A DNA stretch of 64,000 nt, taken from the NCBI GenBank assembly GCA_013397455.1, contig VYZB01000383.1:193711-257710 (forward strand). Direction: 5' to 3'. Position numbers and translations under genes: made by a program. Below, piece by piece: positions 63,818 to 64,000 of this stretch (positions are counted from its first letter, which is position 1; every line of letters begins with the position of its first letter). This DNA comes from Crotophaga sulcirostris. Lineage: Eukaryota > Chordata > Aves > Cuculiformes > Crotophagidae. The notes beneath the pieces were generated by a model. It saw only the letters and a program-made list of their open reading frames with translations. It was not told where the DNA came from and did no database searches.

Positions 63818-64000
63818 AGGAGCAGAACCCACCCAAATCACACAGTGGCTTTGCAACCACGCCAGCCTCAACACGTTATCGCCCTGGGGGGCTGCTGAAC
63901 GAGCACAGCAATGGTAGCTTTACTAGTTTAGTGGTTACTATTACAAAAAAAGCAGAGTATTTTCGGAGTCACACCCGCCTCCCTGCGCTGCGGGGGGGGG

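Larger units (their letters stand above)
50781..64000. other. Upstream CLASP1 intron/5' region, gene-free
   Basis: This is 13 kb upstream of the start-codon exon. It contains an ERVL-type LTR and, at the far right, a minisatellite with a CR1 insertion. No protein-coding exon is recognised. If CLASP1 has the usual non-coding first exon at a CpG promoter, it is probably beyond 64000, where the sequence is becoming CpG-rich and ends in a G homopolymer. Most of 51000-58150 and 58900-63000 shows nothing I can identify. Confidence 0.6.

Noticed and set aside
1..64000. CRISPR arrays, operons, insertion sequences, tRNA genes, or a new defence-type system
   Set aside because: The window is avian nuclear intron sequence; no regularly spaced repeats, bacterial genes or tRNA cloverleafs were seen.

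Overview
This is vertebrate nuclear DNA, and the repeats point to a bird. Almost every recognisable interspersed repeat is a CR1 LINE fragment of avian type. There is also an avian ERVL-type LTR and a short hAT-like element. Nothing bacterial, plasmid-like or phage-like is present. Placing the bird more precisely (for example among woodpeckers, which are CR1-rich) would be a guess.

The only protein-coding gene I can support is CLASP1 (cytoplasmic linker-associated protein 1, a microtubule plus-end TOG protein), on the minus strand. Seven exons are resolved with exact splice junctions. The start-codon exon is at 50581-50775, and further exons are at 23351-23429, 23017-23120, 22092-22183, 21929-22004, 19104-19201 and 18354-18421. 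Joined, they encode about the first 237 residues, essentially the N-terminal TOG1 array, in one unbroken frame. The rest of the gene should lie left of position 1. The promoter and 5' non-coding exon(s) are probably right of position 64000, because the sequence turns CpG-rich and ends in a G run there.

The most notable locus is inside the 27.15-kb intron after the start-codon exon. A CpG-rich block (about 24607-26090) contains a U4atac snRNA gene (RNU4ATAC) on the plus strand, antisense to CLASP1. It has the U6atac-pairing 5' end, the 5' stem-loop, the conserved segment after it and a perfect Sm site. A tandem octamer DSE lies about 230 bp upstream and a PSE-like sequence about 60 bp upstream. 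Human RNU4ATAC sits in the same arrangement, so this is a conserved nested gene of the minor (U12-type) spliceosome.

Layout: 1-18353 is intron with scattered CR1, one hAT-like element and simple repeats. 18354-23429 is the compact six-exon cluster. 23430-24606 holds a candidate conserved non-coding block and a CR1. 24607-26090 is the CpG island with RNU4ATAC. 26091-50580 is a long intron with CR1 fragments and palindromic AT sequence. 50581-50780 is the start exon. 50781-64000 is 5' intron/UTR territory with an ERVL-type LTR (about 58166-58879) and, at the far right, a degenerate minisatellite split by a CR1 insertion. Most long open frames here are chance or repeat-derived. I found no new protein system; the interest lies in the nested snRNA gene, its promoter and the repeat history.
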